A stretch of DNA of 64,000 nucleotides from Melanocharis versteri. Lineage: Eukaryota > Chordata > Aves > Passeriformes > Melanocharitidae. The stretch lies in the NCBI GenBank assembly GCA_013397845.1, contig VZTG01008545.1, forward strand, positions 1,829,907 through 1,893,906. Reading direction: 5' to 3'. Under the pieces are notes generated by a model. The model saw only the letters and a list, made by a program, of their open reading frames with translations. It made no database searches and was not told where the DNA came from. Both the position numbers and the translations under genes were made by a program. Below are positions 60,401 through 64,000 of the stretch, one piece after another (the stretch's first letter is position 1; each line of letters opens with the position of its first letter).

Positions 60401-61960
60401 ATTTGGGTTACAACAATGTACGTAGGCCCTGCCCTGCAAACACATCTTTCCTTACTGTAAACTGAAGGAAGACTTAAAAATTTTGGGATAGATCTTTGAT
60501 ATATGCAAACTTCAGCAAAGTTCCAGCAGTCTGCAGCCAGGAAAACTGAATCCCCTAGGAAAAGCTGTGTGGGGTACAGGCAGGCTCCTGCAGGGACCTG
60601 TCTCCTGCTACCCAGGCCAGCTGGGTCGAGTGTGAGGGTACAGCACTGATTCCCACAAATAATACTGAGTTTCATACTCCATGATCCATCAATTTTTCGT
60701 AACACCAGTTTTACATCCTATCCCTCTTGTGAACAAATTACCTGAATAAATGATGGGTTTATATTTTCTTTTAAACTTTATCCCTTCAAAGGTTAAAACC
60801 TGAACCTGAAATAAACCAAATTATGCTCTGTCCTCGCTGGCCGATGGCTAATGCAGAACAATGTTTGAAATGAATGCAGCAGTGCTGGCTCCCAGGAGCG
60901 ACACCAGCATCGACTGTCTGCCTCAATGTCAGGACATTATTTTCTGAAGTTCTGATAGAGATGGTGATGGAAAAAGACAGCTTTTGTAAAGAAGACTTTA
61001 GTTTGATCATTCGGATAGCAAAACTTAAAAACATGAGAACATACAGAATTACTAAAGCTGATTTAAACTGAGAGGGAAAAACTTTACAGGAAGAAGAGGG
61101 GAATAGTCCTCCAGCAGCATGGAGCCTTTTCCTAAAAACCTCTATTGCCATTTTAAAAGCACAAGATCCACTTTCTGGGCCATCATCCACAACAGAACCC
61201 TACCATATGGCACGCCAGAACCTGGCTGTTTTACAGGCAGACACATCAAACTCAAGCTTGGCTGCGGGACATATCCCTGAATACAAACACAAAGACCAGG
61301 AGCTGCTCCCTCCAAAACCCGTGACCCAGAAAAAGGAAGGGACATTCTTCCATTAGATACTAGGATTTGACTGCTGGAAGAGTAAAGCCAAACCTAGAGG
61401 ATGAGGAGACTGGAAAAGCGGCTCCTCCAGCAAATTCAGAGTGAAGCAGGAACTTCCTGCTGAGCATCTCTACCCCTTCCCACTGCTTTTCCCTTCGGCT
61501 TGGACAGAACAGTGTCCAAGTATTTCAGAAACTGGGCTTCAATTTGTCAGTAAAAAAGCATGTGTAGGTGCCTGCACAATACCTGCAACATACTTCGGCA
61601 GTGAGAGAGGCCACAAAACTTCTCCATGAGGAGAGGAGGAACTCACCAGAGGTGACATAGATCCATTGGGCAGATACGGATCTGAGAGCATCAGGAAAGG
61701 GTAACCGGAATATGCAGATCCTTTATACATCCCTGGGTCCTGATGTTTCATACCTGCTGAAATCAATGTTCCCTGNCGGCGGCGGCCGGGCTGCCGCTGC
61801 CTTCCGACTCGTTCACCAGCGAGGACTTGAGGTCGGCCAGGTCGCGCTCGGTGAAGGCGTTCTCGGGGATCTTCTCCTCCTGCTCACCCTCGTCCTTGAA
61901 GGCCAGCATCTCGTCCGTGGCGCCCAGGTCGTCCCCGCCGCCGCTGCCCAGCTGCGGCAT
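1070..61960 (-). CDS. TCF7: TCF7 (TCF-1) HMG-box transcription factor gene, partial, seven coding exons
   Basis: This is the only protein-coding gene I can support. It encodes a nuclear TCF/LEF factor that binds CTTTGATS-type sites through an HMG box and recruits beta-catenin (activation) or Groucho/TLE (repression) in Wnt signalling; in vertebrates it is also a key T-lineage factor. Exons run from right to left: 61777-61960, 61647-61753, 11351-11483, 8194-8284, 1767-1877, 1389-1551 and 1070-1177. All internal boundaries are GT/AG and the phases agree from exon 2 to exon 7. The paralogue call rests on KKPTIKKPLN and AKVIAEC in the HMG region, where TCF7L2 has KKPHIKKPLN and AKVVAEC, and on the exon 5 segment WFTHP...HPAIVPHSGKQE. 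The middle of the protein is closer to LEF1-like sequence than human TCF7 is, which suggests that birds keep an ancestral form. The basic tail and C-terminus lie outside the window, and exon 1 lacks its donor because of an assembly gap. Confidence 0.95.
1389..1551 (-). CDS. TCF7: TCF7 exon 6: N-terminal two thirds of the HMG box
   Basis: The acceptor is ttttgtcccaccaag|G and the donor is AGGAGG|gtaaga. The 163 bases finish a Met codon and give 54 residues. A basic linker (KPQPEPKREKEAKK) precedes the box, which begins PTIKKPLNAFMLYMKEM. It contains the FMLYMKEMR helix 1 that inserts into the minor groove, and ends at INQILGRR in helix 2. AKVIAEC and PTIKK identify TCF7 over TCF7L1, TCF7L2 and LEF1. 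The exon ends in phase 0 at the conserved GRR|WHALS junction. The intron to exon 7 is only 211 bp (1178-1388) and the one to exon 5 is 215 bp (1552-1766). Confidence 0.97.
1767..1877 (-). CDS. TCF7: TCF7 exon 5: segment before the HMG box
   Basis: The acceptor is cgctctctgttgcag|GTTCAC and the donor is AACAT|gtgagt. One base completes Trp, then 36 codons follow: FTHPLMLGSGMHTTGIPHPA, then IVPHSGKQEMEHYDRN, and two bases of a Met codon. It lines up with human TCF7 FTHPSLMLGSG...IPHPAIVPPSGKQE...FDRN, and this is one of the clearest paralogue discriminators. The TGIPHPAIV motif is common to the whole TCF/LEF family and sits in the corepressor-interaction region. Confidence 0.95.
2817..2885. repeat. 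Decayed 16-bp tandem repeat
   Basis: About four imperfect copies of gttgcatggatcgagg are found (gtggatcaaggg, gcattgatcgagtg, gcatggatcgaggg, gcatggatccagg). It is a small minisatellite seed. Confidence 0.6.
4045..4272 (+). mobile_element. CR1 LINE 3' fragment
   Basis: The order of landmarks is CR1-like: cttccttactgtgcagtgac, then ctggaacagactgcacagag, then gttggactagatgacc, ending ctctgtgactctgtga. It is of a more diverged subfamily than most copies here. Confidence 0.85.
4632..4815 (-). mobile_element. CR1 LINE 3' fragment with duplicated tail
   Basis: The terminal block acagaatggtttaggttgga appears twice in a row (from 4642 and from 4678) before a single CR1 body that ends ccagggatggggcac. 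Confidence 0.9.
5465..5864 (-). mobile_element. CR1 LINE 3' fragment, about 400 bp
   Basis: This is one of the longer copies. It includes the tail block (gtttgggttggaatggacc), the middle part (agaacttcttcctaacatcc) and the more 5' part (aggctgaacaaccccagctc) in the expected order. Confidence 0.92.
6221..6384 (-). mobile_element. CR1 LINE 3' fragment
   Basis: The tail block taatggtttgggttgggaga is followed by tagaccaggttgctcgagac and ccagggatagggcagccaca. Confidence 0.9.
8194..8284 (-). CDS. TCF7: TCF7 exon 4: context-dependent regulatory region, second part
   Basis: The acceptor is cctttcttccag|GAGTGCAC with a long pyrimidine tract, and the donor is GGATG|gtgagt. The 91 bases complete a Gly codon with exon 3, encode VHRPSQTSDIPGFYPLPPGG and VGQITPSMG, and leave two bases of a Trp codon. 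The human TCF7 counterpart is VHRPLQTPDLSGFYSL...VSW, and LEF1 has PGGVGQITPPLGW. The Trp is completed by the first base of exon 5. There is no sign between exons 4 and 5 of the extra GQPVYPI-type exon that LEF1 and TCF7L2 use. Confidence 0.95.
8285..11350 (-). other. TCF7: TCF7 intron between exons 3 and 4
   Basis: The intron is 3,066 bp with canonical ends. It contains a two-copy 52-bp tandem duplication at 10282-10384. I recognise no interspersed repeat, exon or RNA gene in the rest. Confidence 0.8.
10282..10384. repeat. Two-copy 52-bp tandem duplication
   Basis: taaatcctac starts at 10282 and again at 10334. Each copy continues through catcagcatccct, gagtccaga and ggcctcca with a few substitutions and one indel. 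Confidence 0.85.
11351..11483 (-). CDS. TCF7: TCF7 exon 3: context-dependent regulatory region, first part
   Basis: The acceptor is cattgtgtcttgcag|TCC and the donor is AAGCAAG|gtaatg. The exon has 133 bases, 44 codons plus one. It reads SNKVPVVQPSHGVHPLTPL, then IPYSNDHFSHGSHSPHL, then PADINQKQ. It aligns closely with LEF1 (NKVPVVQPSHAVHPLTPLI) and with human TCF7 (VPQLSLYEHFNSPH). This lies between the beta-catenin-binding domain and the HMG box, in the stretch that takes part in Groucho/TLE corepressor binding. It follows an intron of about 50 kb. Confidence 0.95.
11943..12035 (-). mobile_element. CR1 LINE 3' fragment, diverged subfamily
   Basis: It carries the cacagaatcatttagcttgg tail and the aacccagcactgccaaggcc body, the same subfamily as the copy at 25740-26258. 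Confidence 0.85.
12344..12416. repeat. (AC)n microsatellite interrupted by an 11-N gap
   Basis: AC repeats run from 12345 to the gap at 12364-12374 and resume to 12416. Both sides of the gap begin with the same gaacacac sequence. Confidence 0.95.
12364..12374. other. Assembly gap (11 N)
   Basis: The gap lies inside the AC microsatellite. Confidence 0.97.
13708..14216 (+). mobile_element. CR1 LINE fragment split by an LTR insertion
   Basis: The 5' piece (13708-13752: gtgttcaaggccagatggat, then gcttagagctggtctaa) and the 3' piece (14117-14216: ctaatggaaggtgtccctgc, ending in the usual CR1 tail) form one continuous CR1 when the 364-bp LTR between them is removed. Confidence 0.88.
13753..14116 (+). 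mobile_element. Solo LTR of an endogenous retrovirus, probably class II (ERVK-like)
   Basis: The 364-bp element starts TGTGGACA and ends GCGACA, so it has TG...CA ends. It is flanked by the 6-bp direct repeat gtctaa (13747-13752 and 14117-14122). It has a TATA box (gggtataaaaaccc, near 14014) and a polyadenylation signal (AATAAA in the ataaataaataaagg run near 14040), spaced as in an LTR promoter/R region, which sets the plus orientation. No internal retroviral genes are present, so it is a solo LTR left after recombination. A 6-bp target duplication suits alpha/beta-like retroviruses. Confidence 0.85.
17544..17670 (+). mobile_element. CR1 LINE 3' fragment
   Basis: It reads ccaggttggatgaggccctg, then acctggtctagtggaaggtg, ending ccatcctgtgattctgtgg. 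Confidence 0.92.
18841..18986 (-). mobile_element. CR1 LINE 3' fragment
   Basis: The tail agtctgggttggaagagacc is followed by ctccctgccatgggcagata and the accttgaacactt-type CR1 body. Confidence 0.88.
20275..20500 (+). mobile_element. CR1 LINE 3' fragment
   Basis: It includes the gggaagaaattattccct segment, gagaagctgtggctgcccca, gtctagtgggaggtgtccct and the tail aaaccattctgtgattct. Confidence 0.92.
21001..21095. repeat. Pure pyrimidine pentanucleotide tract (TTTTC)n(CTCCT)n
   Basis: About 95 bases on the plus strand are almost entirely C/T: first TTTTC units, then CTCCT units, a compound microsatellite. Confidence 0.95.
22020..22560. promoter_or_regulatory. Candidate conserved non-coding element (enhancer-like)
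   Basis: This is repeat-free, AT-rich sequence with homeodomain-type TAATTA/ATTAAA cores, a perfect POU octamer ATTTGCAT (22268-22275), and an exact 11-bp inverted repeat TAATTAGGATT/AATCCTAATTA (22502-22512 and 22520-22530). The composition resembles deeply conserved vertebrate elements, but I cannot test conservation. Confidence 0.35.
25740..26258 (-). mobile_element. CR1 LINE 3' fragment, about 520 bp
   Basis: It is the longest continuous CR1 here: tail cacagaatcatttaggttgg, body aacccagcactgccaaggcc, and further 5' segments such as tcctcttgtcctgtcacttg and aactctccagcatctcaata. Confidence 0.93.
26939..27034 (-). mobile_element. CR1 LINE 3' fragment
   Basis: gatggtttgggtgggaatgg is followed by ccctgccatgggcagggacc. 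It is short and 5'-truncated. Confidence 0.88.
27300..27560. promoter_or_regulatory. AT-rich candidate non-coding element
   Basis: This is a repeat-free, AT-rich patch with several TAAT/ATTA cores (actaataaatcttaattatt). The conservation guess is based on composition alone. Confidence 0.22.
28259..28386 (+). mobile_element. CR1 LINE 3' fragment
   Basis: gcaacctggtctagtggaag is followed by tcactgcccatggcaggagg and the tail cccaaaccattttgtg. Confidence 0.92.
29420..29560. promoter_or_regulatory. Candidate non-coding regulatory patch
   Basis: It contains clustered homeodomain-like and GATA-like motifs: gattaatgctaattagctta and ttatcttcaca. It lies in repeat-free intron. The call is speculative. 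Confidence 0.22.
30362..30436. repeat. (ATTCT)n microsatellite with a (CT)n end
   Basis: About eleven perfect ATTCT units (30366-30421) are followed by ctctctctctct. The pentamer resembles the ATTCTATG repeat of CR1 tails. Confidence 0.95.
31060..32110. repeat. Possible decayed telomere-like repeat region
   Basis: Phrases such as ggttaggattagtattagg, gtcagggttagagtttg and, in the opposite sense, agccctaaccccgac recur across about 1 kb, in a style like the region near 37.4 kb but much more eroded. There is no clean period. Confidence 0.25.
32961..33148 (-). mobile_element. CR1 LINE 3' fragment
   Basis: The tail gtttgggttggaagagacct is followed by tagaccaggctgctccaagc and ccagggatggggcatccgca. 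Confidence 0.92.
37063..37870. repeat. Four-copy complex tandem repeat of about 200 bp containing telomere hexamers
   Basis: A shared core (agcaatgttgtgg, then a ggcatgccttttccagccca-like segment, gagctgtaggctct, ctctcaaccctaaccc, ggcagcttg and gaggtcctcatcaccat) recurs in the same order. Counterparts of the first landmark lie at 37111, 37285, 37492 and 37689 (spacings 174, 207 and 197). Each unit carries CCCTAA hexamers at the same internal place. The second unit has expanded them to about a dozen. Confidence 0.85.
37373..37450. repeat. Interstitial telomeric sequence (CCCTAA)n
   Basis: About twelve units of the vertebrate telomere hexamer, with three CCCTAG variants near the right end, lie inside the second unit of the complex repeat. 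Shorter runs occur at 37581-37621 and 37778-37792. Confidence 0.97.
39642..39830 (+). mobile_element. CR1 LINE 3' fragment
   Basis: aagaagctgtggctgcccca is followed by gttcaaggctgggttgga and the tail aaaccattctgtgattctgt. It is one of the least diverged copies. Confidence 0.93.
40996..41140 (-). mobile_element. CR1 LINE 3' fragment
   Basis: The tail atagaatcacagaatggttt is intact, followed by cctgccatgggcagggacac and ctagaccagattgctccaag. Confidence 0.93.
43290..43670. promoter_or_regulatory. Candidate non-coding element with a TCF/LEF motif
   Basis: This is repeat-free sequence with a consensus CTTTGATC site (43488-43495) and flanking AT-rich motifs. A single 8-bp match is expected by chance at this scale, so the call is weak. 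Confidence 0.2.
44095..44223 (+). mobile_element. CR1 LINE 3' fragment
   Basis: gctggatggggccctgagca is followed by ctccccatggcagggaggat and the tail caaaccattctgtgattctg. Confidence 0.9.
45380..45830. promoter_or_regulatory. Candidate conserved non-coding element
   Basis: This is a repeat-free block with long AT-balanced stretches such as gcagtaacaattaatttctt and gtgttttaatttgcctattg. It has no coding signature although a 100-codon frame happens to cross it. Confidence 0.3.
47340..47570. promoter_or_regulatory. Candidate conserved non-coding element
   Basis: This repeat-free block keeps an unusual number of CpGs on its left (gcaatcgccgagcaag, gacggtcgggtg on the minus strand) and passes into ggaaattaatttatccatgc on its right. 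Retained CpGs in an intron can mark constraint. Confidence 0.3.
48572..48688. promoter_or_regulatory. Cluster of four GATA-factor motifs
   Basis: Sites are AGATAA at 48572-48577, TTATCG at 48592-48597, AGATAA at 48633-48638 and CGATAA at 48683-48688, all within 117 bp of repeat-free intron. TCF7 is expressed in T-lineage cells where GATA3 acts, so a lymphoid enhancer is a plausible inference. Confidence 0.33.
48797..48957. repeat. Minisatellite based on gatgcccaggatgcagagat
   Basis: About eight irregular units made of gatgcccag, gatgcagagat and variants (gataccttggg-like) fill 160 bp. Reading frames through it on both strands are repeat artefacts. Confidence 0.9.
53800..54299 (+). mobile_element. 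CR1 LINE 3' fragment, about 500 bp, with an internal poly-G dropout
   Basis: The order is agctgatgaagggtctggag, the G-run and gap, ctcagcctggagaaaaggag, attggatagcagggacaatt, gttggactcaatgatcttag and a degenerate tail. It is the second longest CR1. Confidence 0.92.
53885..53922. repeat. Poly-G tracts flanking a 3-N gap inside CR1
   Basis: A 13-base G run, CCC, three Ns (53901-53903), then two further G runs separated by a T. Other CR1 copies have only a short G run here, so the length is suspect. Confidence 0.9.
55131..55244 (+). mobile_element. CR1 LINE 3' fragment
   Basis: gagcaacctggtctagtggc is followed by atgatctttaaggtcccttc and a decayed tail. Confidence 0.9.
59500..59900. promoter_or_regulatory. 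AT-rich candidate non-coding element near exon 2
   Basis: This repeat-free, AT-rich block about 2 kb downstream of exon 2 carries TAAT-type cores (gtgttaattaaacacac and caataaatctatatgag). Judged on composition only. Confidence 0.22.
60128..61775. repeat. 1,648-bp perfect duplication, copy 1
   Basis: This block recurs at 62077-63724 with a constant offset of 1,949, and I found no difference when comparing the two by eye. It contains TCF7 exon 2 and about 1.5 kb of the following intron. It ends abruptly at the single N at 61776, while its left edge at 60128 continues into ordinary intron sequence. Perfect identity across intron and exon, together with N-marked joins, points to an assembly artefact and not a real segmental duplication. 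Confidence 0.9.
61647..61753 (-). CDS. TCF7: TCF7 exon 2 (internal copy)
   Basis: The exon encodes 35 full codons after two bases completing a split codon: MKHQDPGMYKG at the start and DPYLPNGSMSPL at the end. This matches the TCF/LEF segment after the beta-catenin-binding domain (TCF7L2 has QDGGLFKGPPYPGYPF...SPYLPNGSLSP). The donor is CTG|gtgagt (61641-61646 on the plus strand). The acceptor is a tandem TTCAG|CAG|, so the exon could also start three bases earlier, at 61756. The exon leaves phase 0 and joins the TCC AAC AAA of exon 3 in frame. Only 22 bp of upstream sequence remain before the N at 61776, so this copy has lost its branch-point region. An identical copy sits at 63596-63702. 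Confidence 0.92.
61776..61776. other. Single-N assembly join, left edge of exon 1 contig
   Basis: One N separates intron 1 sequence (aatgttccctg) from the GC-rich exon 1 contig, and it removes the exon 1 splice donor. Confidence 0.95.
61777..61960 (-). CDS. TCF7: TCF7 exon 1: start codon and beta-catenin-binding domain (3' end missing)
   Basis: The reading frame opens at the ATG complementary to 61958-61960 with an A at -3 (gaggaaaATGc). It encodes 61 residues plus one base before hitting the N at 61776. The start MPQL and the segment DEMLAFKDEGEQEEK (residues 16-30) are the TCF beta-catenin-binding motif. Asp16, Glu24, Glu29 and Leu48 fall at exactly the positions known as beta-catenin contacts in human TCF4. 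The domain continues as ERDLADLKSSLVNESE (residues 38-53) and then enters a Gly/Ser/Ala-rich linker. No splice donor is present: the exon ends in an Ala-coding GC-rich run at the contig edge. The block is far richer in CpG than its surroundings, as expected for a first exon. The flanking duplication suggests that this 299-bp contig is misplaced. Confidence 0.93.
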
Positions 61961-62075
61961 TTTCCTCCCGCCGCTCCCTCCCCGCCGCGCAGCAACTTTC
62001 CCGGCGAGTATTGTTCTCCCGGATCAAGCCCTTCGCAATTACTACTTTTTTCTCTCCCTCAATTATTTTTTTTCC
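61961..62075 (-). promoter_or_regulatory. TCF7: TCF7 5' UTR and possible promoter-proximal sequence
   Basis: These 115 bases lie immediately upstream of the TCF7 start on the minus strand and belong to the same small contig as exon 1. The half nearest the ATG is GC-rich (G/C runs on both sides of a gcgcggcgggg stretch), and the distal half is purine-rich (gggagagaaaaaagtag). This fits a CpG-island 5' UTR. There is no TATA box and I cannot locate the transcription start. The segment is cut off by the N at 62076. Confidence 0.6.
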
Positions 62076-62076
62076 N
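62076..62076. other. Single-N assembly join, right edge of exon 1 contig
   Basis: One N separates the TCF7 5' UTR from the start of the second copy of the 1,648-bp block. The exon 1 contig between the two joins is 299 bp. Confidence 0.95.
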
Positions 62077-63724
62077 ACCACAATCTACTTTACAGCCTAG
62101 CTGCTAATAAATAGGCTATTGCACTTTGCTGCCCATCTAGGAAGAGTTTAAAAGAAATATTCCACCACAGCAAAAAGATGCTGGACTAACGTAACTCTGG
62201 TTCTATCTCAGGGAGCAAATTAAATGTGCTTACATAAGACAAACTTAAAAGCATTTAAAGTTTATCAGGAAGAGAACAGCTTAATATTTTAGGGGATGAG
62301 GGGGATACCTAGTACCTGGACAAGGAAGGAAGCACCAGAAGGAGTGCTTATTTGGGTTACAACAATGTACGTAGGCCCTGCCCTGCAAACACATCTTTCC
62401 TTACTGTAAACTGAAGGAAGACTTAAAAATTTTGGGATAGATCTTTGATATATGCAAACTTCAGCAAAGTTCCAGCAGTCTGCAGCCAGGAAAACTGAAT
62501 CCCCTAGGAAAAGCTGTGTGGGGTACAGGCAGGCTCCTGCAGGGACCTGTCTCCTGCTACCCAGGCCAGCTGGGTCGAGTGTGAGGGTACAGCACTGATT
62601 CCCACAAATAATACTGAGTTTCATACTCCATGATCCATCAATTTTTCGTAACACCAGTTTTACATCCTATCCCTCTTGTGAACAAATTACCTGAATAAAT
62701 GATGGGTTTATATTTTCTTTTAAACTTTATCCCTTCAAAGGTTAAAACCTGAACCTGAAATAAACCAAATTATGCTCTGTCCTCGCTGGCCGATGGCTAA
62801 TGCAGAACAATGTTTGAAATGAATGCAGCAGTGCTGGCTCCCAGGAGCGACACCAGCATCGACTGTCTGCCTCAATGTCAGGACATTATTTTCTGAAGTT
62901 CTGATAGAGATGGTGATGGAAAAAGACAGCTTTTGTAAAGAAGACTTTAGTTTGATCATTCGGATAGCAAAACTTAAAAACATGAGAACATACAGAATTA
63001 CTAAAGCTGATTTAAACTGAGAGGGAAAAACTTTACAGGAAGAAGAGGGGAATAGTCCTCCAGCAGCATGGAGCCTTTTCCTAAAAACCTCTATTGCCAT
63101 TTTAAAAGCACAAGATCCACTTTCTGGGCCATCATCCACAACAGAACCCTACCATATGGCACGCCAGAACCTGGCTGTTTTACAGGCAGACACATCAAAC
63201 TCAAGCTTGGCTGCGGGACATATCCCTGAATACAAACACAAAGACCAGGAGCTGCTCCCTCCAAAACCCGTGACCCAGAAAAAGGAAGGGACATTCTTCC
63301 ATTAGATACTAGGATTTGACTGCTGGAAGAGTAAAGCCAAACCTAGAGGATGAGGAGACTGGAAAAGCGGCTCCTCCAGCAAATTCAGAGTGAAGCAGGA
63401 ACTTCCTGCTGAGCATCTCTACCCCTTCCCACTGCTTTTCCCTTCGGCTTGGACAGAACAGTGTCCAAGTATTTCAGAAACTGGGCTTCAATTTGTCAGT
63501 AAAAAAGCATGTGTAGGTGCCTGCACAATACCTGCAACATACTTCGGCAGTGAGAGAGGCCACAAAACTTCTCCATGAGGAGAGGAGGAACTCACCAGAG
63601 GTGACATAGATCCATTGGGCAGATACGGATCTGAGAGCATCAGGAAAGGGTAACCGGAATATGCAGATCCTTTATACATCCCTGGGTCCTGATGTTTCAT
63701 ACCTGCTGAAATCAATGTTCCCTG
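62077..63724. repeat. 1,648-bp perfect duplication, copy 2
   Basis: This copy begins directly after the single N at 62076 and runs into unique sequence at 63725. If 61776-63724 (1,949 bp) is removed, copy 1 continues naturally into 63725 onward. It then forms an uninterrupted exon 2 with its own upstream intron. Confidence 0.9.
63596..63702 (-). other. TCF7: Second, identical copy of TCF7 exon 2, upstream of exon 1 (probable false duplication)
   Basis: This copy matches 61647-61753 base for base at a fixed offset of 1,949. It has the same donor and the same tandem CAG CAG acceptor. It lies 5' of exon 1 in transcription order (copy, exon 1, exon 2), which makes no sense for a splicing exon of this gene. 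Unlike the other copy it has natural upstream intron sequence beyond 63705. The simplest reading is that this copy and the one at 61647 are the same genomic exon assembled twice. Confidence 0.85.
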
Positions 63725-64000
63725 TCAAAATTTATCTTATGACAGGTGATTCCCCTGCCTGTCGGGGGTCCCCAAAGAGGTTGTGGGGGTCTTTTTGTCC
63801 CGTACTCCTCAGAGAAGGTGTTAGGGAGTGCCAGGGTCCTCCATGGGTGCAGGCTCCCACAGTGGGGACACTGGGAAGCCTCGGTGCTGTCAGGAGCAGC
63901 TTTCCTGCTGGGGGCTGTGGTGGCCAGGCTGGCATCCCTCACTCCCAAGGGTGACAGGGTGATGGGCTGGGGAACCGGGGGTCAAGCACTAAGACGGGGT
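63725..64000. other. Unique sequence upstream of exon 2 (intron 1)
   Basis: This is GC-richer sequence adjoining the acceptor side of exon 2 on the minus strand. By position it is intron 1. The stretch ccccaaagaggttgtggggg near 63770 resembles the CR1 interior, but too weakly to call. I see no exon. Confidence 0.5.

Larger units (their letters stand above)
11484..61646 (-). other. TCF7: Giant TCF7 intron between exons 2 and 3 (about 50 kb)
   Basis: The intron is 50,163 bp as assembled, from CTG|gtgagt to cttgcag|TCC, and splices phase 0. It holds most of the CR1 copies, the solo LTR, the microsatellites, the minisatellite and the telomere-repeat array listed separately. In 14.2-17.5, 18.9-20.2, 23.1-25.7, 33.2-36.8, 37.9-39.6, 49.2-52.0 and 55.3-59.4 kb I see only unremarkable unique sequence with short random reading frames. 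Several AT-rich, repeat-free patches look like constrained non-coding DNA and are listed as candidates. Low-complexity tracts also occur at 36800-37030 (TTCATTT-rich), 47752-47770 (poly-T) and 52087-52130 (A-rich). No additional exon of the TCF7L2 type (the HYSAYKTIEHQ segment) was found. Confidence 0.8.

Noticed and set aside
60786..61190. 134-codon minus-strand frame, repeated exactly at 62735-63139
   Set aside because: Its repetition is due to the 1,648-bp duplication, it lies in the intron after exon 2, and it matches no family I recognise.
1..64000. CRISPR arrays, tRNA or rRNA genes, operons, integrated phage
   Set aside because: None seen. The window is vertebrate intronic DNA, and the tandem repeats present have no spacer-repeat architecture.

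Overview
The window is vertebrate nuclear DNA and almost certainly from a bird. About twenty CR1 LINE fragments with the typical avian 3' tail are scattered on both strands, the intergenic style is AT/GC mixed with microsatellites, and the only recognisable gene is a multi-exon TCF/LEF transcription factor. No operons, CRISPR arrays, tRNA or rRNA genes were seen. The sequence is a draft assembly: there are N runs at 12364-12374 and 53901-53903 and single Ns at 61776 and 62076.

The gene is TCF7 (TCF-1), read on the minus strand. Seven coding exons can be placed to the base with canonical splice sites and matching phases: exon 1 (61777-61960, beta-catenin-binding domain, cut short at an N), exon 2 (61647-61753), exon 3 (11351-11483), exon 4 (8194-8284), exon 5 (1767-1877), exon 6 (1389-1551) and exon 7 (1070-1177). 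Exons 6 and 7 together encode the HMG box. The basic tail and C-terminal exons lie beyond position 1. TCF7 is preferred over TCF7L1, TCF7L2 and LEF1 because of the KKPTIKKPLN start of the HMG region, the AKVIAEC segment, and the WFTHP...HPAIVP.SGKQE segment of exon 5.

Region by region: 1-1.9 kb holds the dense 3' half of the gene. 1.9-11.5 kb holds exons 3-5 separated by 3-6 kb introns with CR1 debris. 11.5-61.6 kb is one intron of about 50 kb. This intron contains CR1 copies, a solo retroviral LTR that split a CR1 and left a 6-bp target duplication, microsatellites, a G-rich dropout, a 160-bp minisatellite, a four-copy complex repeat of about 200 bp carrying interstitial telomere repeats (37.1-37.9 kb), and several AT-rich, repeat-free patches that look like conserved non-coding enhancers. 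60.1-64 kb holds exon 2 twice, in an apparently perfect 1,648-bp duplication. The two copies sandwich a 299-bp exon-1 contig bounded by single Ns. I read this as an assembly error, not biology.

I found no new coding system. The items most worth following up are the false duplication around exons 1 and 2, the telomere-repeat-bearing tandem array, and the candidate regulatory elements in the giant intron.
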